From the NCBI GenBank assembly GCA_003550305.1, contig QKYT01000346.1, positions 57,264 to 69,132 on the forward strand: DNA of 11,869 nucleotides. The letters run 5' to 3'. Numbering within the stretch: the first letter of the stretch is position 1; each line of letters starts with the position of its first letter. Positions 1 to 10,300 of the stretch are shown one piece after another. The notes under the pieces were generated by a model. It was not told the origin of the DNA and did not search any database. It saw only the letters and a list, made by a program, of their open reading frames with translations. Both the position numbers and the translations under genes were made by a program. Source of the DNA: Glomus cerebriforme (Eukaryota > Glomeromycota > Glomeromycetes > Glomerales > Glomeraceae).

Positions 1-760
1 AATGATGAGATGTGTCTTTTTTAAAATTGACCTGCAGTAAATTAAAATCTGGTTTCTCATGAATCAATTCACTGTAGATATCTAAATATCTAAAGTGAGT
101 TTAAACATTTTTTGAGTTGCGAATGGTNTTGACNTCCTCGTCGTGCAACTTGGGTGTTAATATTAATTAATACTTATTAATATTAATAGCNAACAAACAC
201 CAACTTTTACTTTATTTAGCTAGTTATAAAAATTAAAATTCTGCATCATCTTCAAAATTTAATAGAATTATTAAAATCAAACAAAATAAACACATTTTAC
301 TTTGAATAAATTTAATCATTGGTTTTCTAGTTGGATTTAATTATCGTAATTGAAAGTTGAAGGCGATAAGAAATACATTTAATTACTTAAAGGTAAATCG
401 ATTAACTAGTAGACATGAGAATAATGTCAACTAATTAATAAACATGAGAAATAAAGTCAATTTATCGATTGTTTTTAAAAAAAAACAAATTTATACAATA
501 CACAATTTACACAACAATATTCCTGATAAATCAAGTTCTTCGATCAATAAGAATTTNCAGAATGACGCAAAATTGAAGATTGGAGGATTTGAAGTTAAAA
601 GAATGTTTAAACATTTGCAAGAAAGGGATAGTTAATTAATGATCATATTTATATTATTTCAGAAAGCTACCAACATTCTAAAGTTTAATTAATACATCAC
701 TGACTTTCAGAACAACTAAATTATGAAATTAAATGATGTAAATAATACAATTACCTAATA
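1..760. other. Gene-free AT-rich stretch with four ambiguous bases
   Basis: Contains unresolved bases at 128, 134, 191 and 557, AT-rich runs (TAATATTAATTAATA near 150-190) and the small tandem repeat at 404-458. A 63-codon ATG ORF (444-635) crosses one ambiguous base and has no recognisable domain; it is not called. Confidence 0.6.
404..458 (+). repeat. Short imperfect tandem repeat
   Basis: AACTAG..TAGACATGAGAATAATGTC (404-428) is followed directly by AACTAATTAATAAACATGAGAAATAAAGTC (429-458). The shared core is ACATGAGAA plus a GTC end. Confidence 0.5.
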
Positions 761-841
761 ATTCATCGGGATGTTAAATCGTTTTGGATTAATGAAAAAA
801 AAACATTGAGGATTTTACTAATTTACCCAAATTTTCATGGA
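761..841 (+). pseudogene. Possible kinase catalytic-loop relic
   Basis: The plus-strand frame from 761 reads IHRDVKSFWINEKKTLRI and stays open for about 30 codons more. HRDVKS followed by an INE...LRI strand is the layout of a kinase catalytic loop (HRDxKxxN then beta7). The expected Asn after KS is not evident, no DFG-like motif follows, and a stop lies just upstream in frame. A short match in AT-rich DNA can be chance. Confidence 0.3.
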
Positions 842-2157
842 ATTCTCGGAGAAATCAGTAAAAAACAAAATATTTTTTTGGTTGTACAAACTGCAACTGT
901 GCAAAGTATTCATATATTTATTGCTAAAATAAAATTAGCCAATTGAATAGTGATAAATATGAGAATTTTGAAATTAACTTTCAACTAACATACCCATTAT
1001 TATCAATATTAAAAAAAAAACCTCTTAGGGACTGACACATGGCATATTCAAGTTTCACCAACTCTTTCACAATAAACACTTGCAAATTTTCTAATTGTTA
1101 ATCCACCTTCGACATACAGTAACTTTTTAACTTATTACTCATTCGTATTTTAATCACATTAATCACGGAAAACAAATCTATTTATTTTTTACGAACCAAT
1201 TTTGTATAGTCACAGAAGTTCAGTTAATCAACTTTTCTTTGTTTAAATTTCCTGAACGATTTTTGGTAATAAAATCATTATAAATTCAATTTTTATTATC
1301 ATACAATATAAAAATTTAAACATTTTTTTTTTATCCAGACAAGTTTTTCTTTTTTAGAAAAAAAAAGTTAAAACAATACTTGGTCAAGTGAATGTACTGT
1401 ACGTGTCAATTTTTGACTTTTAATAATAAATTTTTACAAATACATCTTTTCAATTAATATACACAACATCATATTATAAATTTGTGTCAACACAACAATA
1501 TTTTTGATAATAGTATATTGAACAATTTAAGACCAAAAGTTCATAACTTTCAAAGATTTGTTGATACAATAATCAGGATTTTTGTTTTTTTTTCTTTGAC
1601 TCATGATCTTCCGTCATGCCCAACACTCTAAAAAAAAAATTTAATTTGTAAGAATTACAGAAATTTTTTTATAAAAATTTTATTGTAAATAACGAACTTT
1701 ATACATAAATTTTATGAAAATTTCATGTAATAAATAAAGATTATTCATCATAATTTATTATTGCAAATACATTTATCAAGTTTAATATACTAAATAATTA
1801 TTATAGAAAATAATTTTCATATTTAATTTATTGGGAGACTGAAAAAAAAGTTATTATAATAAATGGATTGATTACAAGTTTAGATAAGTAATAATTAATA
1901 AGTGATAACTATCATATAACAGTGATATGATGCATTTTAAATTTATTTCTTTTTGAAATAGAATTAATTTTTTAAATTTATCAACCTCATTTACACAGAA
2001 AGAAACCCGAATTTTTTTTACAATTAATCAATGAAATTATTCAAAAATTATAATTTTTATACATTATTGCTATATTTGAAATAAGTTACATAAAATTATA
2101 GTATATCACAATAAAAGTTTCAATTTCTTTTGTAATATAAATTATATTCAATAGTTA
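842..2157. other. Gene-free AT-rich stretch
   Basis: No ORF of note, tRNA, rRNA or strong repeat was seen. There are several A and T homopolymer runs. Confidence 0.6.
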
Positions 2158-2198
2158 TTGGATAGGGGCGTTTCAATATCAGTCGAAGACCTATCCAA
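2158..2198. repeat. Inverted repeat TTGGATAGG / CCTATCCAA
   Basis: A perfect 9-bp stem (2158-2166 with 2190-2198) encloses a 23-base loop that is GC-richer than its surroundings. It does not fold as a tRNA. Confidence 0.55.
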
Positions 2199-2238
2199 AT
2201 AAGTCTTATATTGTTCGGTCATTAGGAATAAAGCGGTA

Positions 2239-2304
2239 ACCAATAGGAATTAATGCTACTAATGCCGATCATCACATTATCAGCATTATTGTATGGCTAT
2301 TGGT
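2239..2304. repeat. Nested hairpin of three stems
   Basis: ACCAATAG (2239-2246) pairs with CTATTGGT (2297-2304). Inside it TAATGCT (2251-2257) pairs with AGCATTA (2282-2288), and inside that TAATG pairs with CATTA. It lies 41 bp after another inverted repeat, so this small region is unusually structured. A transcript or a miniature element are both possible. Confidence 0.5.
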
Positions 2305-3208
2305 CACTTAAATTATTTTAATAATTATTAACATGTAACTTTTCATTCATAAACAATAAAATTAAATTTTAATCACTATATTTCAAGAATTAAGATTTTT
2401 TCTAATTATTGAACTTTAATTAATATATACTAACTAAACTTGCTAATTGATAGCCCATTACATTTATTTAAATGATAAATAAGGCATATCAGAGGAAGCT
2501 GAGTCACTACCAGTCATGCTTATGTTTGATATATTAAAGTATTATTAAAATAATTAGATTATTTTAATATTGTAATTTAATTCTTAAAAACTAAACCCTG
2601 TTCCCTTTTTAGTTAAATGGATTAAGATTATTATTATATTGCAAACTGATTCATTTCTTTAAAAAATTCAATACTACCAATTATTTTTCAATTCGATTTA
2701 TGGTCAAAATAAACTTATTTGTAAAATTTTGAAGAATACAAAGTACGAAATAACATTCATAGAAGTATAGGTATTTGTATTATATTCATGTTTTTAAATA
2801 ATATTGTTTTTATTTATTATTTATTCATTTTTTTTGAAATATAATAAGTTGATTAAAATTATATAAATTATAAAATAAAAATAAAGAAACATTGTATTTG
2901 AATTATTGAAATTATATCTTCTACTAAATAATAAACTAAAAATTAATATAATAACTATTTGTATTTATTTATCATATATTTATTTCTAATTGATAAATTC
3001 TGATTTTTTGTTGTTATACCCATTTCTTTGTTGTCCTTTATCCCATACACCCATATTGTACTTATCTTACACCATGTGATTGTTTAACATCAATTTACTC
3101 CTATATTTGTTTACTTTGATTTATTATTATTTCTCCCTTTGTTCATAATTCAATTTTCCTGTATTCACTTTAGACTTTGATATTTGCTATGCCTGCCTTT
3201 CCGTATGA
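2305..3208. other. Gene-free stretch, becoming pyrimidine-rich after about 3000
   Basis: Apart from the palindrome at 2543-2569 no feature is seen. From about 3000 the plus strand becomes C/T-rich and less AT-rich, leading into the 18S-like fragment. Confidence 0.55.
2543..2569. repeat. AT-only palindrome, 12-bp perfect stem, 3-base loop
   Basis: TATTAAAATAAT and ATTATTTTAATA are exact complements around TAG. In AT-rich DNA this may be chance. Confidence 0.5.
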
Positions 3209-3274
3209 TGGTACCCTTCCATCAATTCCTTAAGTTTCAGCCTTGCCCCCTGGAACCCAAACACCTTGGTTTCT
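3209..3274 (-). pseudogene. Decayed fragment of nuclear 18S (SSU) rRNA
   Basis: Read on the minus strand, this matches the near-universal core of eukaryotic SSU rRNA around the 1100-1200 region: AGAAACCAA..., GTTTGGGTTCC, a G-run, then AAGGCTGAAACTTAA and GGAATTGATGGAAGGG. Compared with the conserved rRNA there is one base lost after ACTTAA, about ten bases lost between the G-run and AAGGCTG, and several substitutions, including GACGG changed to GATGG (a CpG to TpG change). A functional rRNA could not carry these changes. Flanking DNA does not align convincingly, although about 3170-3200 (CAGGCATAG) may be a further eroded stretch. The comparison is from memory of the conserved motif, not a search. 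It is probably a small dispersed rDNA relic. Confidence 0.7.
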
Positions 3275-3813
3275 TTCTTCTTCAATTCACATAGCATTCC
3301 ATTTAAATTTCTACAATATTGGTTGTAAAAGAGCATTGCTAATGGTGAAATATCCTTCATCCAATCCATCTTCTACAGTGAATTCTTCGGTAATTTGCCA
3401 TTCACCATTATGTTATTTGTTTTGTTAATATTATTGTTTTATGTTCTTTTCTTCTTGGTATTTCTTTTTTACCCTCTTTCTCTCTGGTGCTCTCTTTTAT
3501 TTGTGTCTTTCTTACACATCATTACCAGTTAATTTTGTTGATGATAAAAAAAATTCTGCGTTATATTCACCTTATTATACCATCTTTAGATATTCTCTTC
3601 TTCTGACTTAATTTTCTTCGTGGAAATTGTAGAATATTATCTATTTCTGCCTGAGTTATTAAGCTTTATTTATGTCCATAAGATGAATCCCAAATTTCTC
3701 TTTTAATCATCAAATCTTCGTTTTCTCCAAATATGGATGGTGTTTGATTACATGAGCTCATAAATAAAGTAGTCAATAAGTATATAAAGAAATGGAAAGG
3801 GAATTCTAGTCTA
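3275..3813. other. Pyrimidine-rich plus-strand tract, no gene recognised
   Basis: The plus strand is strongly C/T-skewed to about 3560 (for example CCCTCTTTCTCTCTGG). On the minus strand short open stretches exist, one reading TEEFTVEDGLDEGYFTISNA before a stop, but no family is recognised. This could be remnant coding or transposon sequence. Confidence 0.4.
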
Positions 3814-4047
3814 AACCAAACCAGCCAGATCTGACCGGTCTTTCCTTGCCTGATACGAAGAAGACCTCTATATGCAGTATAAGGAAGAGAAGAGGAAGTT
3901 TAAAGGAATTTACAAAAAAAAAAAATACCAAACCCGCCAGATAGAAGATACTCAACTAACTGACTGGTATTACTGGTTTCCTTGCCTGATAGAGGAAGAC
4001 CTCATATACAGTATAAGGAAGATAATAAGAGGTTTATTAAAGGAATT
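3814..4047 (+). repeat. Diverged tandem duplication, about 112-126 bp period
   Basis: Copy 1 (about 3814-3912) and copy 2 (about 3926-4047) share the same order of blocks: ACCAAACC, GCCAGAT, GACYGGT, TTTCCTTGCCTGAT, GAAGACCTC, CAGTATAAGGAAGA and TTAAAGGAATT. Copy 2 has about 20 extra bases in its first half. A 74-codon plus-strand ORF (3872-4096) covers the second copy but has no recognisable domain, so it is not called a gene. The purine-rich strand here contrasts with the pyrimidine-rich tract at about 3000-3560. Confidence 0.65.
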
Positions 4048-6702
4048 GTTGGGAGTAGTTATTAAAAAGAATAGAGAGAAAATAAATTTTGAATAATAAT
4101 TAGGTAGTAATCCATCTTGCTGATAATGTATTTTTTAAATAAGGTGAACGAGCTCTAAGGATATTTTAATATATTTAATATGATAATTAAAAAAATTAAT
4201 ATGGAATTTTGGAGGTATTTATATAATTAAAAATATTAAAAATATAAAATTGAGTCAAAATTATCAATAATACAATAATAAATTACATTACGCAAAATTC
4301 CGATCATTGCTATTTGTTCACATGAAACATTTCTATAGTTGGTTAATGATTCATGATTTCTCCCTAGTATTCAAAATTCGCAACTGATTGATAAATTATG
4401 CATGATCAAAAAGGTCTAATTGAGAAATTGATTAACTAAATATGGAATTTAATTTGCCACATAATATATTAGAAATATGACCTTTTTGATTGTATAATGT
4501 ATATTAAAAAAAATATCTGTTGTAGCCCAAACGCCAAATCTGCTTGCTCACAATTAATCAGATTAGATTTACTTTTCTTTTATGTTGAGATTATTGTACT
4601 GAAATATCCTGATATACAGTAAATCATTAAATCATTAGAAAAATCTTCAGATGAGATTTCATAAAATCTAATATGGTGTATAAAATCTTGTAATAATTTT
4701 CTTTAAAATCTTAAAATCATTTGTTGTCCAATTGTTAATTTCTTGTAGTAATTACGTATTTTGAGCTTTTTACCCCTTGAATAATATGATTCCAAAGCTT
4801 ATTTTCTCTCATATATAAATCTTCATTTTTATAAAGAGATAAAACAATGCTTCTTTATTTACAAAAGTAAAATCAATAGCATTTTTCAGGTTCCTCATAA
4901 ATAGTTGCTGTCCAATAATTTTGCAATTTGATAAACTTAGAATATTTGTAACTAACTTGTTATATTATTATGTTAAAAATCTTGCATTGTCCATAACAAG
5001 TTTTAAAATATAATAAATAATTTTTTTAAAATGATGAAATTAACTCGTATAAGTTGTTGAATTTAAACCGGTATATATTAAAAGTTGGACAATAACATTT
5101 ATTTTGGTCTGCGATTACTAAAGCAAAAATTGTATGGTGCACTCGTTGAAAATTTATTCATCATCATTGCTTGTTACGGTGTTAATTTAAATTGTATGAT
5201 CAGTAATCAACAAAAGTTTCGTAATGATGAGATAATAAATTTTTGTATCAAAATAATTACAAATTATTTTATTCAAAGTAGGAGATTAGTATTATTATGT
5301 GGATCAATCATGGAAACATATATTGGTTTCTTCTTTTTAATAACATTCAAATTTTTTATTCCTTTAGAATCAAATAAATATCAATTACTAATAATTTTAA
5401 GACTTTATTTTAAATGATCAAACTGTTTAAAGCTTCCCGCCATGTTTATAGTTTACTTGTTTTAATAAATACAATTTTACTGCATAATTCATGCTATGCT
5501 AAATCGATTTTTCCATACTACTATAATATTAAATGTAATATGATGATGAAAACAATTAGCATAAATGACAGAGTTCAACATAGATGAAAAAAAATCCTAT
5601 AGACATGATACCAAAAATTACATGGAATTTATAAAGTATTTTTAGCTTGCTGCCTCAGAATGTACTTAATAAAAATAATATTCTGAATAAGTACAAAATA
5701 TATTTTCTTCCTCTATACTGAGAATTTCAAAATTCAATAAAATTCTCCAATAAATATATGTAATACAAATTTTTAATACCAATTAGGAATAAATTCTTTA
5801 AATTTATTGCAATCAATTTTCTTCCAATTTTTATATACGTTTGGATAGATTTTATTGTCGTTATAAAATTATTTTATTTGAGAACTTATAAGTTGTTAAG
5901 TTGGTGTTTTATGATGCGTTTACTTATATTTGAGAAAATGTTTCAAGAAACAAAAATCTATAATTTTTAATAAAACCTTTTTTAAAAAAAAACTAGAATA
6001 GTAATTCTTCAGGGACTTTATCCCCTATGATCATATTGTATAGACATTACATTTATTTGTTTAGCAAAAATATGTCATTAAAATTATTTCGCACAGTTCT
6101 TTATTTAGTAAATATAAAAATTCAAATTTCTGTTACGTTTTCAAAAAAAATTAAAACAGGATAAAAAAAAGAAAGCAAAAAAAAAAATTAGATCTTACCC
6201 TTATAATAAGCTATTATCGTGTATCCTGCTGGAATATTGTACTAAATTAACACACATATGATCCTACAAATTCTACATAATCTATTTTTTGTGTTTAAAA
6301 TATTATTTATTTCTATCTAAAATCTATTAGATTTCATGATTTTTAATTAATCAGGAAATTATAATTATTTATCAATTTTTGTATACACTATAGTATAAAC
6401 TTTATAACCATTAAGAATAGTTGTTTCGTAATGAGGTAGATCAAATTTTACACAATGATCAACTTTTGTTCTTTTCAAAAATTATTAAGCAATTTAGTTT
6501 TATGGTCGCCATTAATAAATAATGAATTTTACCGCTTTAGAATTCAAACTAAAATGGCATTAATAAACATATTTAATTAAAGCTATACACAGTATATTTA
6601 AAACTTTTATTCAATATTTCGGCGCAGTAATTTGAAAATTGCACGAATTTTGTTACGCAATTTCTTTTCTAATGTATCATTTCCATTTTAATTATTCTTC
6701 TT
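4048..6702. other. Long gene-free AT-rich stretch
   Basis: Apart from the inverted repeat at 4405-4490 and a smaller one (TGTACTTA / TAAGTACA, 5661-5695), nothing is recognised. The longest open frame (5085-5417, plus) begins at TTG, is hydrophobic and low in complexity, and matches no family I know. Confidence 0.6.
4405..4490. repeat. 12-bp perfect inverted repeat flanking about 62 bp
   Basis: ATCAAAAAGGTC (4405-4416) and GACCTTTTTGAT (4479-4490) are exact reverse complements. The size and layout would suit a very small inverted-repeat element, but no clear target-site duplication is visible. Confidence 0.45.
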
Positions 6703-6795
6703 CTAATAGAATATGAACGAAATTTCTAAAATTGGATTAATGGTAATGATGATATTGACAAATCTATTCGAGATTTATAAAGATTAGAGAATGTT
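6703..6795 (+). pseudogene. Relic of the kinase-family linker (NW..GN..ID..I block), opposite strand
   Basis: In the plus-strand frame through 6715 the translation is LIEYERNF, stop, NWINGNDDIDKSIRDL, stop, RLENV. This follows the linker of the kinase array (NF.NWTSGNEKIDNLIQE.QL) position by position, with TAA stops at 6727-6729 and 6778-6780, probably from AAA/CAA-type codons. Nothing else of the kinase is recognisable within several hundred bases either side. It is best read as a small broken remnant of another family member, in the opposite orientation to the intact gene. Confidence 0.5.
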
Positions 6796-7171
6796 ATAAA
6801 CAGTTAAAATTTCATCATAAATATTTTGAATTAATTATTTACTTGTAGAAAGTCTGATAAAAGTGAAAAAAATAAAAACAACAATAAAGGATTTTGGATT
6901 GTTTCAAAAGAAAAAGTTAATTATTTTATTTTATTTTTTTTTTGATTTGATGTGAATGTGTATTATGATAATTCGATGTTCATAAGCCTTTTAAGTCGAT
7001 GTTTATAGAAATTATATTACATATTTCAAATAATTTTTGAACCAAATTAATTATAATTATGTGTTATTAACGGTAAACAACTGCAAAGCAAATGAGGTTC
7101 TGACAGCATTTTATTATAATAATTAAATCATCGAATTTATTATATCATTTTCTGCTCAATTACAAACTGAC
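6796..7171. other. Gene-free AT-rich stretch downstream of the kinase gene
   Basis: No coding sequence or clear repeat is seen between the linker relic and the kinase polyadenylation signal. Confidence 0.55.
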
Positions 7172-7177
7172 TTTATT
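7172..7177 (-). terminator. Candidate polyadenylation signal of the kinase gene
   Basis: On the minus strand AATAAA occurs about 100 nt after the TGA at 7277. The motif matches the eukaryotic polyadenylation signal, and the distance is suitable for a short 3' UTR. In DNA this AT-rich it could occur by chance, so support is positional only. Confidence 0.4.
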
Positions 7178-7276
7178 TAATTAAAATAAAAGGATTTACA
7201 TATTACTCTATGATCAGTGTTGAACAAAAAATTATTACTAGAAAAATATCTTAAATTATTTTTGTTTTCACTAAAA

Positions 7277-7319
7277 TCATTCATCTGATTGGTTATTTTT
7301 TTCATTTGTAATAGATAAT
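7277..7319 (-). CDS. Exon 7: short C-terminal exon of the kinase gene
   Basis: Exon 6 ends ACAAA followed by GTAAGTATA, a textbook donor, and 60 nt on there is a TATAG acceptor (7324-7320). Joining them continues FTDFTK with LSITNEKNNQSDE and a TGA at 7279-7277. An FTDFTKL-type ending fits what I recall of Rhizophagus kinase tails. If the intron is retained, the protein instead ends at a TAA (7378-7376) that overlaps the donor itself, so the two forms differ only by the last 13 or so residues. This is weaker than exons 1 to 6 because so little coding sequence is involved. Confidence 0.6.
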
Positions 7320-10300
7320 CTATAAAAAAATTTTAATTTAGTAAATTTTTTTTTTTAATTAAAAAAAACATATACTTACTTTGTAAAATCAGTAAATTCT
7401 GCCGTATTGTTGTCAATGTTATCATCATGTTTTGGAAGATCTTTTGTAAATGGATTAAGAATTCGAGATGTATAAAAAGATTTCGAATGAGGTCTAATTT
7501 TAATAAATTGAGGATTGGCTTTTCTATATTTTTCTGCTTTTTTAAATTGTTTTTTAATTTCATTATTTTTATCCTTATAATTATTATACGAGTCCTGAAA
7601 TAATTTAATCAATTTTTCTACTTCAATAGCGTTTGTCTATTATTTGGATTTGAATCCCAACACTTTTTCATTAGATCAATGAAACATTTTGGTGCTTCTG
7701 GCTCGTTTATTTCAGGTCTGATTTTATTACATATTTTTAATGCTAGAATTTTGTCATGAGCACAATTGTAAAAAGGTTGTTTTCCAGTTGCTATAAAATA
7801 CATAATCATACCAAAACTGTATATATCCGCTGCTTGAGTATAAGGTTTTCCTATTAATACTTCAGGAGCTACATAAGGCATAATTCCACAAATTTTTGTT
7901 TTATCCATATTACCGACTTCTCCACATAATCCCATATCTGAAATACATATAGAATTTTTATAGCCAAGTGAATTTTTAATTGTTAATATATTTCCTGTAT
8001 GAAAATCACGATGGACCATCTGTTTTTGATGGATGTTTTTAAGACCCCTAATAATAAATGATGATGAATCTATCTTATATCCCCAACTCATTTCACTATA
8101 ATTTTTAGTTAACCAACTATAAAAATCTCCACCTTCTGCATATTCAATAACAATAATATAATCTTTTGTATCTGGATTTTGAGATATTCCATATATTTGA
8201 AGAATATTATCAGCATTGGCAGTACCTTTAATAGAGTATGCTTTAACCTATTAAATATAAAAAAAATATTATTATTGTAATAAGAATATTTAAATTAATT
8301 AATAAAGGAATTTATACCTCATTTAAAAATTTATCAGTAATATTTTGCGAATTATGTAAGTATTTTAAAGCAATTTTATAATTACTCTTTTTCCTTTTAT
8401 ATGACCTTTCATTTTCATTATAATTTAATGGACCATCCTTCCATATTGCTGAATATACTGTAGCAAAACCACCTTTACCTATTTCTTTAATGTCAATAAA
8501 CTGATTGTATGGTATCCATTCGAATACTATATCATACGGTTTATTAAATTTTAGCTGCAATTCTTGAATCAAATTATCAATTTTTTCATTTCCACTGGCC
8601 CAGTTTGTAAATTGTTTTAAGTTATTTATCTGACATGGTGTACACCATTTCTCAAACATCATAAACACTTCTGTATATTGCCCACCACACTTTTCACAAT
8701 ATCCATCCTCCAAAACCATAATATAATCTTTTGCATCAGAATTTTGAGTTATTCCATATATTTGAAAAGTATTACCAGTATCATTATTAAAAGTATTAAT
8801 ATTATTAATAGAATATGTTTTAACCTGTAAAAACATAAAAAAAAAGATTATTAATATATTATATATTAAATATTAAAAGTATTTAAATTGAACAAACTTA
8901 TAAAAATAATTAATACCTCACTTATAAATTTATTGATGATATTTTGTGAATTATGAAACCATTTTAAGGAAACTTTTCTATTCTGGTTCCTTTCATACAC
9001 ATGTTTATCAAATTTATAAACCAATGAGCCATCCTCCCATATTGCTGAATATATTGTTGTAAATTCATCTTTGCTTATTTCTTTAATATCATTAAATTGA
9101 TTGTATGGTATCCATTCAAATACTAAATAACCAGGATGATCAATTTTTAATTGCATTTCTTGAATTGAACTATCAATTTCTTCATTTCCGCTGGTCCAGT
9201 TTGCAAAATTATTTTTTAAATTATCGATTTGACATGATTTACACCATTCACTTATTATGTCCATATATATTTTACCACATTTTTTACAATATCCATCTTT
9301 AAGAATCATAATATAATCTTTTGTATCTGGATTTTGAGATATTCCATATATTTGAAGAATATTATCAGCATGAGCAGTAACTTTAATAGAATATGCTTTA
9401 ACCTACCAATGTAAAAAAAGATTATTATACAATAAAAATATTTAAATTAATTTATAAATAATTTATACCTCATTTAAAAATTTATCAGTAATATTTTGTG
9501 AATTATGTAAGCATTTTAAAGCGATTTTAAAGTTACTCTTCTTCCTTTTATATAACCATTCATTTTCATTATAATTTAATGGACCATCCTTCCATGTTGC
9601 TGAATATACTTTAGTAAAATCATCTTTACCTATTTTTTTAATATCATTAAACTGGTTGTATGGTACCCATTCGAATACAGCATCATAATGGGAATCAATT
9701 TTTAGTTGCATCTCTTGAATTAGACCATTAATTTTTTCATTTCCATTAGTCCAGTTTGTAAATATTTTTAAGCTATTAATTTGGCATTTTTTGAAACAAT
9801 AAATAGTTTTATGTATTATGCATTCGGCACAATATTGATCTTTAAAAACTATAATATAATTTCTTGTATCTGGATTTTGGGTTATTCCATGTATTTGAAC
9901 AATATTATCATTAACATAATTTTTCTTAACAGGGTATGCTTTAACCTATCAAAACATAAAAAAGATTATTATTATATTAAAAGTATTTAAATTAATCTAT
10001 AAAAAAGTTTATACCTCATTTAAAAATTCATCAGTAATATTTTGTGAATTATGTAAACATTTTAAAAAAACTCTATAATGACTCCTTTTACCCCTTTTGT
10101 ATAATTTTTTATCTTTATTATAATCTAATGGACCATCTTTCCATATTGTTGAATATACTGTAGCAAAACTGACTTTACTTATTTCATTAATATCATTAAG
10201 TTGATTGTATGGTATCCATTCAAATATTATATCATAAGGATCATCAATTTTTAGTTGTATTTCTTGAATTAAATCATCAATTTTTTTATTTCTGCTGGTC

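Noticed and set aside
444..635. 63-codon ATG ORF on the plus strand
   Set aside because: It crosses an ambiguous base, has AT-driven composition and no domain, and its length is expected by chance.
2158..2230. Possible tRNA suggested by a GC-richer stem-loop
   Set aside because: There is no cloverleaf, no B-box-like GTTCRA motif and no 7-bp acceptor stem at tRNA spacing.
3187..3369. 60-codon minus-strand ORF
   Set aside because: Its conserved-looking part (ARLKLKEL) is the translation of the 18S rRNA-like fragment, not a protein family.
3872..4096. 74-codon plus-strand ORF
   Set aside because: It lies inside the tandem duplication; no family recognised and no splice or codon evidence for a gene.
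5085..5417. 110-codon plus-strand open frame with hydrophobic content
   Set aside because: It starts at TTG, not ATG, shows no recognisable domain, and its composition reflects AT-rich DNA.
7333..7563. Minus-strand ORF rich in Lys, Leu and Ile
   Set aside because: It is the wrong frame of the kinase tail (exon 6).
9105..9302. Plus-strand ORFs opposite the kinase exons (also 9781-9990 and 10209-10406)
   Set aside because: They are antisense shadows of array exons 2 to 4; their similarity to one another follows from the repeats.
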